This document shows positions 35,505 through 45,237 of a stretch of DNA of 64,000 nt, in pieces (positions within the stretch are counted from its first letter, which is position 1; every line of letters begins with the position of its first letter). The stretch is from Chitinophaga lutea. GTDB lineage: Bacteria > Bacteroidota > Bacteroidia > Chitinophagales > Chitinophagaceae. The stretch spans positions 1,488,001-1,552,000 of the forward strand of contig NZ_RPDH01000002.1 in assembly GCF_003813775.1 (NCBI RefSeq). The letters are read 5' to 3'. The notes below the pieces were generated by a model, which saw only the letters and a list, made by a program, of their open reading frames with translations, ran no database searches and was not told the origin of the DNA. Both the position numbers and the translations under genes were made by a program.

Positions 35505-36548
35505 TTGAGCCCACAACGTATTCAAACCCTGCTGCTGAAATACGGCAAGCAGGAATGCACGCCGGAAGAAACGGCCGAACTGGAACAATGGTACGCCTCG
35601 CTGGACGGCCAGGCGGCCCGTCCTTTTGCGGACGATGCCGCGGAGGCCGACATGCGTGAAAAGCTCTGGCAGCAGATTTCCACCGCCCGGCAGCCGGCCC
35701 GCCGGTTTCACCTGCCCGTTTGGGCCCGGGTGGCCGCAGTGGCCCTTCCCCTTGCGGTAGCGGCCCTGCTGTTCTACAACCGGGGCAGCCGCACCGCGCA
35801 TAACGGCACCGCCACCGTGAACGCCACAGCCGCCGTGATCACCATCCCTTACGGCACCACCCGCAAGGTGTCCTTGCCGGACGGCACCACGGTGACGCTC
35901 AACGCCGGCAGCGAGCTGCGCTATGAACCGGATTTCAACCAGACGCACCGCGAAGTGGCGCTGACAGGAGAAGCGTACTTCGACGTGACGAAAGACGCGG
36001 ACAAACCTTTCATCATCCATACCGGTAAAATGGACATCCGGGTGCTGGGCACCTCCTTCAACGTAAAGGCCTACCCGGAAGACCTGACCACCGAAGCCTC
36101 CCTCATCCGCGGCAGCATTGAAGTAACGCCCACGGCCCAGCCCGGGCGCAGGTTCGTGCTGAAGCCCAACGAAAAAATCGTGCTGCCCAACCAGCAGCTG
36201 ACAAACAGCCCCGGCGCCATGCCCGAAGAACTGTTTGCAACCATGCAGGAAAAGGGCTACGCCGTATCCAACGTTTCCATCAACCCGGCAGACAGCACCG
36301 TGGCGGAGACAGCCTGGGTGAGCAACCGCCTGGCCTTCATGAATGAGAGTTTTAAAGAAATCGCGCTGCAGCTGGAAAGAAAATTCGAGGTGAAAGTCAT
36401 CTTCGAAAACGAAGCCATCGCCGCGCTCAGGTTTACGGCCACTTTCGACAACGAGAATATCGCACAAACACTGGAGGCGCTGCAATACACGGCTACCGCC
36501 CCCTTTACGTTCAGGATTGATCAGCAAAACATTTACATCACACGTTAA
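35505..36548 (+). CDS. FecR-type anti-sigma factor, locus 1
   Basis: 347-residue inner-membrane protein. A cytoplasmic helical part (about 1-60, CTPEETAELEQWYASLDG) that holds the sigma factor, one transmembrane helix (about 73-91, WARVAAVALPLAVAALLFY) and a periplasmic FecR domain (IPYGTTRKVSLPDGTTVTLNAGSELRYE, DKPFIIHTGKMDIRVLGTSFNVKAY). The C-terminal STN-like domain (FKEIALQLERKFEVKVIFEN) binds the SusC receptor. The start is TTG, with no better ATG upstream. Follows the sigma gene by 83 bases. Confidence 0.93.
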   Translation: MSPQRIQTLLLKYGKQECTPEETAELEQWYASLDGQAARPFADDAAEADMREKLWQQISTARQPARRFHLPVWARVAAVALPLAVAALLFYNRGSRTAHNGTATVNATAAVITIPYGTTRKVSLPDGTTVTLNAGSELRYEPDFNQTHREVALTGEAYFDVTKDADKPFIIHTGKMDIRVLGTSFNVKAYPEDLTTEASLIRGSIEVTPTAQPGRRFVLKPNEKIVLPNQQLTNSPGAMPEELFATMQEKGYAVSNVSINPADSTVAETAWVSNRLAFMNESFKEIALQLERKFEVKVIFENEAIAALRFTATFDNENIAQTLEALQYTATAPFTFRIDQQNIYITR

Positions 36549-36587
36549 AAAACTGCCTATGCAATTGTGACGTTTTAACTAAATGAA

Positions 36588-36614
36588 ACAGGGAAATGTT
36601 TGCAGCATTTCCCT
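36588..36614 (-). terminator. Antisense stem-loop between fecR and susC, locus 1
   Basis: Perfect 10-base arms CAGGGAAATG / CATTTCCCTG with a 7-base loop. On the minus strand a T-rich tail (TTTCATTTAG) follows; on the plus strand the tail is GAAGAATTTAG, weaker. A further foldable segment (GACAGG..CCTGTC around GGTTC..GAACC, 36638-36668) follows towards the susC start. It could end an antisense transcript or structure the susC leader. Confidence 0.45.
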
Positions 36615-36699
36615 GGAAGAATTTAGATGAACGCAGACAGGTTCTCAGTTGGAACCAAAGGCCTGTCAACATTTTATTGACCTAAATCCACTTAAAAGT

Positions 36700-39600
36700 A
36701 TGAAAAAAATCAGACTTCCGGGCGTCTTATTGCTATTACCCGAGCCCTTTTTAAAAGTCCTGCTCTTTATGAAATTATGTTTTGTAGTCGTACTCATTAC
36801 ATGTATGCAGGTATCAGCCAAAGTTTATTCACAGAAAACGAAACTCACCTTCAAAGCGGAAAAAGTTCAACTAGCACGGATACTGAAACTGATCGAGAAA
36901 AAAACCAACTACAGGTTCGTTTACAGTAACGACGTTCTTCCCGCCGAAAAAAAGATCACGTTTACGGCCGAAGAAACACCTTTTGACGAAGTGATGAAAA
37001 CTTTGCTGGATGATACCGGCCTCAACTTTAAAATGCTCTCCAACAACCTGGTGGCCATTGCGCCGCAGCATGCCGTGATGGCCGACATTACGGTGAAGGG
37101 GAAGGTGACGGATGCCAAAGGCTTTCCGCTCATCGGCGTGGTGGTACGGGTGGAACAGTCCACCAAAGGCACCACCACCAACAACGAGGGCCAATATGAA
37201 ATCAAAGTGCCTGCAACGGCGGCGCTGGTGTTCAGCTACCTGGGCTACGTGTCCCAACGCATCGAAGTGAACAACAACACAGCGATCAATATCACCATGC
37301 AGGAAGATGCCAAAGGCCTCAACGAGATCCTGGTGGTGGGTTACGGCACCCAGAAGAGGGTGAACATGACGGGCGCCGTGGCGGCCATCAGTCCCGCCCA
37401 GATCACCCAGCGCCCGGTGACCTCCATCCAGAACGCCCTGCAGGGTCTGGTGCCGGGCCTTACCGTGCTGAACCGCCCCGGTGATGTGGGCTCCGACGTG
37501 GGCACCATGACCATCCGCGGCCGCACCAACCTGAGCGCTCCCGGGCCATTGATCGTGATCGACGGTATTCCGGCCTCCAACCGCGAACTGGCTTCCCTCA
37601 ATCCCTCGGACGTGGAAAGCATGAGCGTACTGAAAGATGCGGCCTCCGCCGCCATCTACGGCGCCCGCGCCGCTAACGGCGTGCTGCTCATCACCACCAA
37701 ACGCGGCAAGGAAGGCAAAATGTCCGTAGACCTCAATGCGAGCTACGGCGTACAGTCCCCTACCCGCCTGCCCGACTACCTGGGCTCCGCAGATTTTGCG
37801 CGCCTGTACAACGAAGCGATGACCAATGCCGGCAAACAGCCCCGCTATACCGCAGAGGAAATTGCCAAATTCGAGAACGGCACCGACCGCGACCTGTATC
37901 CCAATACCGACTGGTACGATGAGGCGCTGGCCAACAACCCGGCTTACAAAGACGTGCAGCTGGGCGTAAGCGGCAGCAACAAGGGCACACAGTATTACAT
38001 CGGCGCGGGTTACTTCGGCCAGCAATCGCTGGTGCAGAACAAAGGCATGAACCGCTACACCGTGCGCACCAATATCAGTTCGCAGGTGCTGCCCATCCTG
38101 AACATCGGCGCCAACATGTCGTTCGTGAAACAGGACCTCGATACCAAAGGCGGTGAAATGAACTGGGTGAGCCTCAACAGGCTGGGGCCCACCATGGCGG
38201 CGCGCCATTCAGACGGCACCTGGGGCACCATCAACGGCGGCAAGGTAGACGCTACGCTGGCCAAAGACAACGTGCTTCGCAACATGGCCGAAGGCGGCCG
38301 CGGCTGGACGCGCAACCAGGTGGTGCAAACCGCCCTGAACGCGACCCTCACGCCCCTTCCTGGCCTGAGCATCAAAGGCCTCGGCTCCATCAAATACAAT
38401 AACGACATCAATAACCGTTTCTGGAACGAGCTGCCTCCGCTGACCAACTTCCTGACCAAACAGCCCATCGCTTCCACGGCCGTTACGCCGAACGAAATGG
38501 AAGAGTACTGGGCCCGCCGCCAGGAATTGCTGCTGCAGGCATACGCCGAATACGAAAGAAGTTTCGGCCGCCACACCGGCAAGATCATGATCGGCGCTTC
38601 ACAGGAAAGCAATGAGCTGCGTAATGCGTTCATCGGCAGAAAACGCTTCCCCAACAACGCGGCCACTACCGTGGGCCTCGGCAGCGGCGGTTCTGAAAAC
38701 ATCAGCGACGACGCCGACGGAACTGCCAACCGCTCCACCGCGGAAGAATGGGCCATCCGCTCCTACTTCGGGCGTCTGAACTATAACTACAAAGACAAGT
38801 ACCTTTTTGAAGCCAACCTGCGCCTCGACCTTTCATCCCGTTTCCACCCAGATTATCGCCTGGCGAAATTCCCCTCCGTATCTGCCGGCTGGCGTATCTC
38901 CGAAGAGCCTTTCATGAAAAGCATCCAGTGGATCAACAACATGAAGCTCCGCGGCAGCTGGGGCATCCTCGGCAACCAGGATAACGTAGCGCTCGGCAAC
39001 TATTACGACCGCCTCAATACCGGCTACTCTTACAATTTTGAGGGTTCGCCCGTAGACGGTGTTTGGCAGAGAACCGGCACCAACATCAAAGCCAGCTGGG
39101 AAGAAGTGACGATGACCGACATCGGCCTCGACTTCACCCTGTTTAATGGCCTGCTGGACGTGACCGCCGACTACTACGTGAAAAAAACCGACGGCATCCT
39201 GCTGGCGCAAAGCGTGCCTTCCACCTATGCGCTGGATGCCGCCACGGTGAACTCCGGCGCTACCCAGAACACCGGTTTCGAGCTCATGCTGAGCCATACC
39301 AAACGCATCGGTAAAGATTTCGAGTACCATGTGAGCGCCAACATCTCCCACATCCGTAATAAAATCGTGAGCCTCGGCGAGGGCGTTACCGAAAGGCTGA
39401 GCGACCGCTGGATCGAGCGCGTGGGCGAATCCGTGGGCTCCTTCTACGGCTGGGAAGCACAGGGCCTGTTCAAAGACAAACAGGACGTGGATCAGCATGC
39501 CACCCAATCCGCTTCCACCAAAGCGGGCGACATCAAATACAAAGACCAGAACGGCGACAAGAAGATCGACGCGGCCGACCGCGTGATCCTCGGTAACGAC

Positions 39601-40092
39601 GTGCCCTGGGTGAACTATGGCGGCTCCATCGGCGCCTCCTGGAAGGGTTTCAGCGTGGAAGCCCTCCTTTACGGCGCAGCCGGCGTAAAAACTTACCTCG
39701 ACGGTGAGGCGGCGTTCTCATTCTTCAACGGCGCCAGCGTAAAATCCTATCACCTGAAACGCTGGACGACCAACAATCCGGATCCGAACGCAGCTTATCC
39801 CCGCATCCTCATCAGCGCGGACGGCAAGCATAACTATGACAACCGCTCTTCGTTCTGGCTGTTCAACGCTTCTTACCTGCGCATCCGTTCGCTGAACTTC
39901 GGGTATACTTTCCCCAGGTCATGGGTGGAAAAGGCCGGCATGCAGCAGGCGCGGCTGTTCGTAACGTCCAACAATCCGTTCACCTTCATGATGGATAAAC
40001 GTTTAACGGACTACGATCCGGAAATCGGTTCCGGCCGCGGCGGATACCCCGGTATCAAAACCTGGGCGATCGGACTGAATGCAAGATTTTAA
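36700..40092 (+). CDS. SusC-type TonB-dependent receptor with STN domain, locus 1
   Basis: 1130 residues from the ATG at 36700. Signal region with a second hydrophobic stretch (LCFVVVLITCMQVSAKVYSQ), then an STN domain at about 47-122 (LARILKLIEKKTNYRFVYSNDVLPAEKKITFTAEETPFDEVMKTLL), carboxypeptidase-like domain 130-203, and plug from about 207 (LVVGYGTQKRVNMTGAVAAI, LQGLVPGLTVL, TIRGRTNLSAPGPLIVIDG). STN lets the receptor signal substrate binding to the FecR upstream. Barrel ends IGLNARF. The SusD partner starts 24 bases later. Substrate unknown. Confidence 0.96.
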   Translation: MKKIRLPGVLLLLPEPFLKVLLFMKLCFVVVLITCMQVSAKVYSQKTKLTFKAEKVQLARILKLIEKKTNYRFVYSNDVLPAEKKITFTAEETPFDEVMKTLLDDTGLNFKMLSNNLVAIAPQHAVMADITVKGKVTDAKGFPLIGVVVRVEQSTKGTTTNNEGQYEIKVPATAALVFSYLGYVSQRIEVNNNTAINITMQEDAKGLNEILVVGYGTQKRVNMTGAVAAISPAQITQRPVTSIQNALQGLVPGLTVLNRPGDVGSDVGTMTIRGRTNLSAPGPLIVIDGIPASNRELASLNPSDVESMSVLKDAASAAIYGARAANGVLLITTKRGKEGKMSVDLNASYGVQSPTRLPDYLGSADFARLYNEAMTNAGKQPRYTAEEIAKFENGTDRDLYPNTDWYDEALANNPAYKDVQLGVSGSNKGTQYYIGAGYFGQQSLVQNKGMNRYTVRTNISSQVLPILNIGANMSFVKQDLDTKGGEMNWVSLNRLGPTMAARHSDGTWGTINGGKVDATLAKDNVLRNMAEGGRGWTRNQVVQTALNATLTPLPGLSIKGLGSIKYNNDINNRFWNELPPLTNFLTKQPIASTAVTPNEMEEYWARRQELLLQAYAEYERSFGRHTGKIMIGASQESNELRNAFIGRKRFPNNAATTVGLGSGGSENISDDADGTANRSTAEEWAIRSYFGRLNYNYKDKYLFEANLRLDLSSRFHPDYRLAKFPSVSAGWRISEEPFMKSIQWINNMKLRGSWGILGNQDNVALGNYYDRLNTGYSYNFEGSPVDGVWQRTGTNIKASWEEVTMTDIGLDFTLFNGLLDVTADYYVKKTDGILLAQSVPSTYALDAATVNSGATQNTGFELMLSHTKRIGKDFEYHVSANISHIRNKIVSLGEGVTERLSDRWIERVGESVGSFYGWEAQGLFKDKQDVDQHATQSASTKAGDIKYKDQNGDKKIDAADRVILGNDVPWVNYGGSIGASWKGFSVEALLYGAAGVKTYLDGEAAFSFFNGASVKSYHLKRWTTNNPDPNAAYPRILISADGKHNYDNRSSFWLFNASYLRIRSLNFGYTFPRSWVEKAGMQQARLFVTSNNPFTFMMDKRLTDYDPEIGSGRGGYPGIKTWAIGLNARF

Positions 40093-40116
40093 TGAAGACT
40101 ATTAAACAGACAACGT

Positions 40117-41775
40117 ATGACACGCAATAAATTCCATATAATAGCAGCGCTGACCCTCTCGGGGATGCTGTTTTCCTGTAATAAAGATTTCCTGGAAAGA
40201 CCGCCGCAGAACCAATTGTCCGAAGGCACCTTCTGGACCAGCGAGAAAGACGCCTATGCGGCGCTGAACGCGATTTACGCGCAAATAGACGGCAGCGACG
40301 GCGATGCTTATCTCGACGGCGCCAGCGACAACGCCCATGCGCAATATCCCTGGGAAAGCAATGCCACCACCATTTCCCTGGGCGACGTGACCACCTCGAT
40401 GAACGAAGGCTGGAACTTCGAAGCCATCCGCCGGGTGAACTATTTCCTCGAAAACGTGGACCGCGTACCGATGGATAACGCCCTCAAAGAAAGGTTCAAA
40501 GCCGAAGCCCGTTTCATGCGCGCTTTCCGCTACTTCAACATGATGCTCAACTTCGGTGACGTGCCGCTGATCACCAAAACGCTGACCACCGAAGAATCAT
40601 ATATAGCGCGTACGCCGAAAGCGGAAGTGCTGAAATTCATCACCGACGAACTGACGGCGCTGACGGCGGCCCTGCCCCCTTCATATGCCGGCGGTAAAAA
40701 CAATGAAAAAGGAAGGATCACCAAAGGCGCCGTAGTAGCCCTGAAAGCCCGCGTACACCTGTACACCGGCCAGTGGCAACAGGCTGTGGACGCCGCCACC
40801 GCCGTGATGGGCATGGGTTATGAGCTGTTCAAGGTCACCACGGAAGACGCCAAAGACGCCACCGACAACTATGCAGCGTGGGTGAGTTTTGCTGACGCCG
40901 CGGAAGAAAAAAAATTCCGCAACGGCCTTCGCAGTTATGAGAAACTGTTCTGGCAGGTGAATGAAGGGAACAAGGAAGTGATCCTCGACCGGCAGCAAAT
41001 CCCGGAAAAGGATGCCAAGTTCATCAACACCCTGGTACTGTCTGACGACCTGGGCGGCTGGAGCTCCATCGCCCCCACCCAGAGCCTCGTAGACGCTTAC
41101 CAGAGCTTCAAAACCGGCGAAGCTGTAACGCCACCCTCCGCTGCCGACCGCGCTACCCGTTACAAAGCCCGCGCTACCGACCCGGCCTTCTACAACGAAT
41201 ACAAAAACCGTGACCCGCGCTTTTATGCGAGCATCCTGTTCGATAAAGCGCCGTGGCACAGTATCGAAGACGGTTATGCATTTGCCTGGGTGAAAGGCGG
41301 GAACAACTGTTCCAAAACCGGCTACAACTTCCGCAAGTATGTAGATCCCGTGGCCTGGGGCGCGCAGGTAGACAACCACGCCAACCACATCATCATCCGG
41401 TATGCGGAAATACTGCTGACCTATGCCGAGGCGAAAAACGAGCTCTCCGGCCCCGATGCCAGCGTATATGACGCGATCGACCAGCTGCGCGTACGTGCCG
41501 GCATGCCGGTGATCAACCGCACCAAGATCAATACACAGGCCCTGCTGCGCGATGCTATCCGCCAGGAGCGCAGGATTGAGCTGGCGCTGGAAGGCCACCG
41601 CTTCCGCGACATCCGCCGCTGGAAAACCGCCGCCGCTGTGATGACTTCCCTGTACGATCTCGAAAACGGCCTCGTACAGACCCGTAAGTGGGACGATAAA
41701 CTGTACCTCATGCCCGTACCGCAGGCGGACGTGGACAAGAACCCCAAACTGCTGCCCAACAACACCGGGTACTGA
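40117..41775 (+). CDS. SusD/RagB-type nutrient-binding lipoprotein, locus 1
   Basis: 552 residues. Lipobox MLFSC (Cys18) then NKDFLERPPQNQLSEGTFW, a classical SusD start. Helical core includes KERFKAEARFMRAFRYFNMMLNFGDVPLI, and the C-terminal part IIRYAEILLTYAEAKNEL and RQERRIELALEGHRFRDIRRWK, ending YLMPVPQADVDKNPKLLPNNTGY. Last gene of the locus; a bidirectional terminator follows 22 bases downstream, and no enzyme genes accompany this SusC/SusD pair. Confidence 0.96.
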   Translation: MTRNKFHIIAALTLSGMLFSCNKDFLERPPQNQLSEGTFWTSEKDAYAALNAIYAQIDGSDGDAYLDGASDNAHAQYPWESNATTISLGDVTTSMNEGWNFEAIRRVNYFLENVDRVPMDNALKERFKAEARFMRAFRYFNMMLNFGDVPLITKTLTTEESYIARTPKAEVLKFITDELTALTAALPPSYAGGKNNEKGRITKGAVVALKARVHLYTGQWQQAVDAATAVMGMGYELFKVTTEDAKDATDNYAAWVSFADAAEEKKFRNGLRSYEKLFWQVNEGNKEVILDRQQIPEKDAKFINTLVLSDDLGGWSSIAPTQSLVDAYQSFKTGEAVTPPSAADRATRYKARATDPAFYNEYKNRDPRFYASILFDKAPWHSIEDGYAFAWVKGGNNCSKTGYNFRKYVDPVAWGAQVDNHANHIIIRYAEILLTYAEAKNELSGPDASVYDAIDQLRVRAGMPVINRTKINTQALLRDAIRQERRIELALEGHRFRDIRRWKTAAAVMTSLYDLENGLVQTRKWDDKLYLMPVPQADVDKNPKLLPNNTGY

Positions 41776-41796
41776 TGCTACGCTTTTTATATACGC

Positions 41797-41830
41797 AAAA
41801 AGGGCTGCCATGACCGGCAGCCCTTTTTTT
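41797..41830. terminator. Bidirectional terminator between the two FecI/FecR loci
   Basis: AAAAAGGGCTGCC-atgacc-GGCAGCCCTTTTTTT. A- and T-runs on both sides; it closes locus 1 on the plus strand and locus 2 on the minus strand. Confidence 0.9.
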
Positions 41831-41852
41831 GTTCCTTATGCAGTGTTGACCA

Positions 41853-44800
41853 TTATTTCTTCGCGAGGTCTTTGATGCGGATGTTGCGGAAACGCACCAC
41901 GGAACCGTGGCCCAGGAAACCGATATGACCGCTGGTCCTTTTCAGGCCGGGGTGGTCTTTATGGTCGAGAGTGCCTTTATCCCGGGCTTCGGCGATGTCG
42001 CCGTCGAGAATAACGGTGCCGTTCAGTTCTACGGTGATGCGGGTGCCTTTCACGGTTACCTGCTCGTAGTTCCACTCGCCTACCGGTTTGAGGAAGCCGC
42101 GTTTGGCGGGAATCACGCCGTACACGGAACCGTGGTACTGGTAGATGTGAAGGTTTTTATAGATGTCCGCTTCGTTGTCGAGGATCTGCAGTTCCATGCC
42201 CTGGTAGGCAGCGTCGCCGGAGGGCGGCATGCGGATGCCGAGGCCGTTGTTGGCGCCGGGTGTGAGCTGGAATTCGAAACGGTATACGAAATCGGAGAAC
42301 TCGTTTTTGGTGTAGAGGTTACCGCCGCCGGAGCCTTTGGGCGAACAGAGAATGTTGCCGTTATCGAGCACATAGCTGGTGGTGTTGCCCGTCCATTCGT
42401 GCATGTTGGTGCCGTCGAACAGGATTTTGTAGCCTTCCTTCTTTTCCTCGGCGCTCAGCTCGAACGGTTTTACGCGTTCGAACTCGCGGATGTACAGGTT
42501 GCGGTAGGCCACATAAGTGCCGTGCGCCTGCAGTTCCAGCTGCTCTTCGGGGAAGATGGGCAGCTTGCGGTCCCAGTAGTTTTCCAGGATAACATTGTTC
42601 ACCACCAGTTTACCGTTGAGGTACACCGTTACGCGGTCGCCTTTCATGATGATGCGGAAAGTGTTCCATTCACCGATGGCGTTATCGGCCAGTTCGGAAG
42701 GTTTGCTGGGGTTTGCCTGGTTGTTGTACAGGCCGCCGGAGCCTACCTGTGCGCCCACGTCGCGGCGGGCGGTGTCCCAGATCTGCACCTGGGGCGTACC
42801 ACGCAGGTATACGCCCGCGTCGCCGTCTTTGGTGATTTTCCAGTCCACGAACATTTCGAAGTCGCCGTATTTTTTATCCGTGCAGAGGTTGCTGCCATGA
42901 CCGTTGAACACCAACAGGCCGTCTTTCACGCTCCAACCTTCCTTCATCACGGCGTCTGCTTTTTCCTGTTCTTTTTTCAGTGTGGCGGCGTCCATTTTGG
43001 CGCGTTTGATCGGGTCGGCCACGAGGCCTTTCCAGCCGCTGAGGTCTTTGCCGTTGAACATGTTCACGAACCCTTCGCCGGCCGGCATTTCAGCCAGGTA
43101 TTTGCGGATGGCCTCGCGCTGGTAGTCGGCATCGCCGCCCGTCAGCGTGCCGGAAGCCTGTTCCAGCAGGTTGCGCACGATGCTGCCGCTGTAGGTTTTA
43201 TCGGCCAGCGCAATGCTCATCACCGCTTCGGCCGCCTGTTGCTTCACGGCGGCATCGTTGAGGTAGTTGCCGGCGAACACCAGTGCGGGGAAGGTTTTGC
43301 ATTGTTCCGCCTGCTGGAGGATGGCTTTTTTCAGCCCTGCGTCGTTCGCCAGTTCCATGGCGTTGGTGAGCATGAGCAGCCGCTGGTCGGGTGTGGCCGC
43401 GGTTTTGGCGAGGCGTACATAACCCTGCAGCGCGGTTTTGCGGTGGTCCGCATTTTCGCGGGCGATCTTCAGCAGGTCAGCCGCGGCGCTCGCGTCTTTC
43501 CAGCCTACCAGCGCCGTTACGGCCGCTGCTTTCTGGGCGGCGTTGCCACCGGCAAACGCTTCGCTTACCACCTGTTTGGCGGCGGGGCCGCCAATACCGG
43601 CGAGGATGGCGTAATAACGCTCCTGCCCCGCGGCGTTTTCTTTTTTCATTTGTGCGATCACCGGTTCGGCGGACTGTGAAGAACCGGCTACCACCGCGGC
43701 CTGCAGCGCTTTCACGTCTGCGGGGGCAGTGGCTTTGGACAGCATGCTGAACAGCACCGGCAGGTTATTCGCCGTTACCACATCTTTCAGCGCGCTGAAC
43801 GCAGCGTTGCGCACGTTTTCCTGCGGCGCTTTGGTGAGGGCCAGCACCTGCTGTACGCTGCCGTCGGCTTTGCGACCGGCCAGCACGTCGATCAGGGCTA
43901 CCTGTGCCGCGGGCGGCATGGAAGCCACAGCGGCGGCAGACTGGGTTACCACCTCATCGCCTTTGATGGTTTTCAGCGCTCCCTGGATGGCGGCGGTTTC
44001 TTTATCGTCCGCTTTTTTCAGGCGCGCGAGCAGGGGTGCAACGGCCTGGGCGCCGGAGATCTGCCCGGCGGCGGTGATGGCCGCCAGCCTTACGCCGGCA
44101 TCTTTATCGTTCAGTGCGGCCAGCACCACGGGGGCGGCCAGTTCAGCTTTGTTATTGCCCAGCATGGCGATCACAGCCGCTTTACCGGCAGGGGTCGCTT
44201 TTGCCAGCGATTTGATCCAGGCGGCGGTGGTGGCCTGGCCCAGATTGTTGCCTGCGAATTTCAGCGCGGCATCGCGGTAATCGGCGGCGGGGTCGTTCAC
44301 GGCTGCCAGCAGAACGGGCAGGTTTTCTTCCCCTTTCAGCTGGTTAAGCAGGTACAGGGCGGCGGTGCGCACCTGCGTCTGGCCGGCGCTGCGGGCGCCT
44401 GCCATGATGTTGCCGGCCACGTCGGCCGCTTCTTTCTTATGGCCGTTGGCGGCTAACTGCTGCGCATATACGAGATAAGACGTTACCGCATTGGTTTCGT
44501 CGTATTTGTAACCGGCTTTTACCACGGCGGCCTTCAGTGTGTTGGCCGCTTCCGGCGCCGCGATGTGCGCCAGGGCGTACAGGGCGGTTTTGGCCAGCAT
44601 CCTGTTTTCCGAACGGGCCAGCGGTTGCAGCGCGGCGGTGGCGCCGGCAATGCGGGCATCCCCCACTACTTCCGCCAGTATCTGCTGGTTGCGGCCGGTG
44701 GTTTTCGGCAGCGCTTCGAGCAACGCTTTCTGCGCGGCGGGCGAATTGATTTTCAGCAGTGTGCGGGCGGCAACATCGCAGAGGCGCTCATCCGCCAGGT

Positions 44801-45224
44801 AAGGCTGCAATGTGCTCACGGCGGCATCGGTGCCGAAGTGCTGCAGCATGGTAATGAGGAACGCCTTGTTTTCCTTGTCTGCCACCTGCTTCAGCGCTTT
44901 GCTGAAAGCGGAGACGGCAACCGCGCGTTCTTTTTCCTTACCGGGCTGGGTTACGTAAAAGGCGTAACCGCCCAGTGCGTATTCCAGGGCGGTGTTATCG
45001 CCTTTGCCGGCGGGCGAGAGCATGGCCGCCATATTGGCGATGCCTTCTTCGCCGAGGTCCGACAGGGCGGCCATGTTCGCGTTGAGCGATTTGGCGTCTT
45101 TGGCAGGCTGCTGGGCCAGCAGGTCTGCAATTTTGGTATGCGCTGCACGCACGTCCTGTTTGGGCTGGGCCATTACCGCCAGCTGCGCCAAACAACATGC
45201 AGCTATGATGAACAGTTTTTTCAT
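41853..45224 (-). CDS. HEAT-repeat protein with two DUF1080 (3-keto-disaccharide hydrolase-type) domains
   Basis: 1123-residue exported protein (signal MKKLFIIAACCLAQLAVMAQ). Residues about 30-700 are alanine-rich alpha-helical HEAT/Armadillo-type repeats (YALAHIAAPEAANTLKAAVV, VVLAALNDKDAGVRLAAITAAGQI). Two DUF1080/concanavalin-like lectin-fold domains follow at about 715-912 (FVNMFNGKDLSGWKGLV, WKITKDGDAGVYLRG) and 928-1123 (YKILFDGTNMHEWTGNT, FEFQLTPGANNGLGIRMP). DUF1080 members cleave 3-keto-glycosides. The gene follows an exported Gfo/Idh/MocA oxidoreductase by 13 bases, consistent with a two-enzyme scheme: oxidation at C3, then cleavage. The repeats may bind a large partner. Confidence 0.92.
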   Translation of the reverse strand: MKKLFIIAACCLAQLAVMAQPKQDVRAAHTKIADLLAQQPAKDAKSLNANMAALSDLGEEGIANMAAMLSPAGKGDNTALEYALGGYAFYVTQPGKEKERAVAVSAFSKALKQVADKENKAFLITMLQHFGTDAAVSTLQPYLADERLCDVAARTLLKINSPAAQKALLEALPKTTGRNQQILAEVVGDARIAGATAALQPLARSENRMLAKTALYALAHIAAPEAANTLKAAVVKAGYKYDETNAVTSYLVYAQQLAANGHKKEAADVAGNIMAGARSAGQTQVRTAALYLLNQLKGEENLPVLLAAVNDPAADYRDAALKFAGNNLGQATTAAWIKSLAKATPAGKAAVIAMLGNNKAELAAPVVLAALNDKDAGVRLAAITAAGQISGAQAVAPLLARLKKADDKETAAIQGALKTIKGDEVVTQSAAAVASMPPAAQVALIDVLAGRKADGSVQQVLALTKAPQENVRNAAFSALKDVVTANNLPVLFSMLSKATAPADVKALQAAVVAGSSQSAEPVIAQMKKENAAGQERYYAILAGIGGPAAKQVVSEAFAGGNAAQKAAAVTALVGWKDASAAADLLKIARENADHRKTALQGYVRLAKTAATPDQRLLMLTNAMELANDAGLKKAILQQAEQCKTFPALVFAGNYLNDAAVKQQAAEAVMSIALADKTYSGSIVRNLLEQASGTLTGGDADYQREAIRKYLAEMPAGEGFVNMFNGKDLSGWKGLVADPIKRAKMDAATLKKEQEKADAVMKEGWSVKDGLLVFNGHGSNLCTDKKYGDFEMFVDWKITKDGDAGVYLRGTPQVQIWDTARRDVGAQVGSGGLYNNQANPSKPSELADNAIGEWNTFRIIMKGDRVTVYLNGKLVVNNVILENYWDRKLPIFPEEQLELQAHGTYVAYRNLYIREFERVKPFELSAEEKKEGYKILFDGTNMHEWTGNTTSYVLDNGNILCSPKGSGGGNLYTKNEFSDFVYRFEFQLTPGANNGLGIRMPPSGDAAYQGMELQILDNEADIYKNLHIYQYHGSVYGVIPAKRGFLKPVGEWNYEQVTVKGTRITVELNGTVILDGDIAEARDKGTLDHKDHPGLKRTSGHIGFLGHGSVVRFRNIRIKDLAKK

Positions 45225-45237
45225 GATGTTGTGTTGA

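Noticed and set aside
41907..43679. 590-codon plus-strand frame opposite the HEAT/DUF1080 gene
   Set aside because: Antisense shadow of a GC-rich gene whose own product has clear domains.
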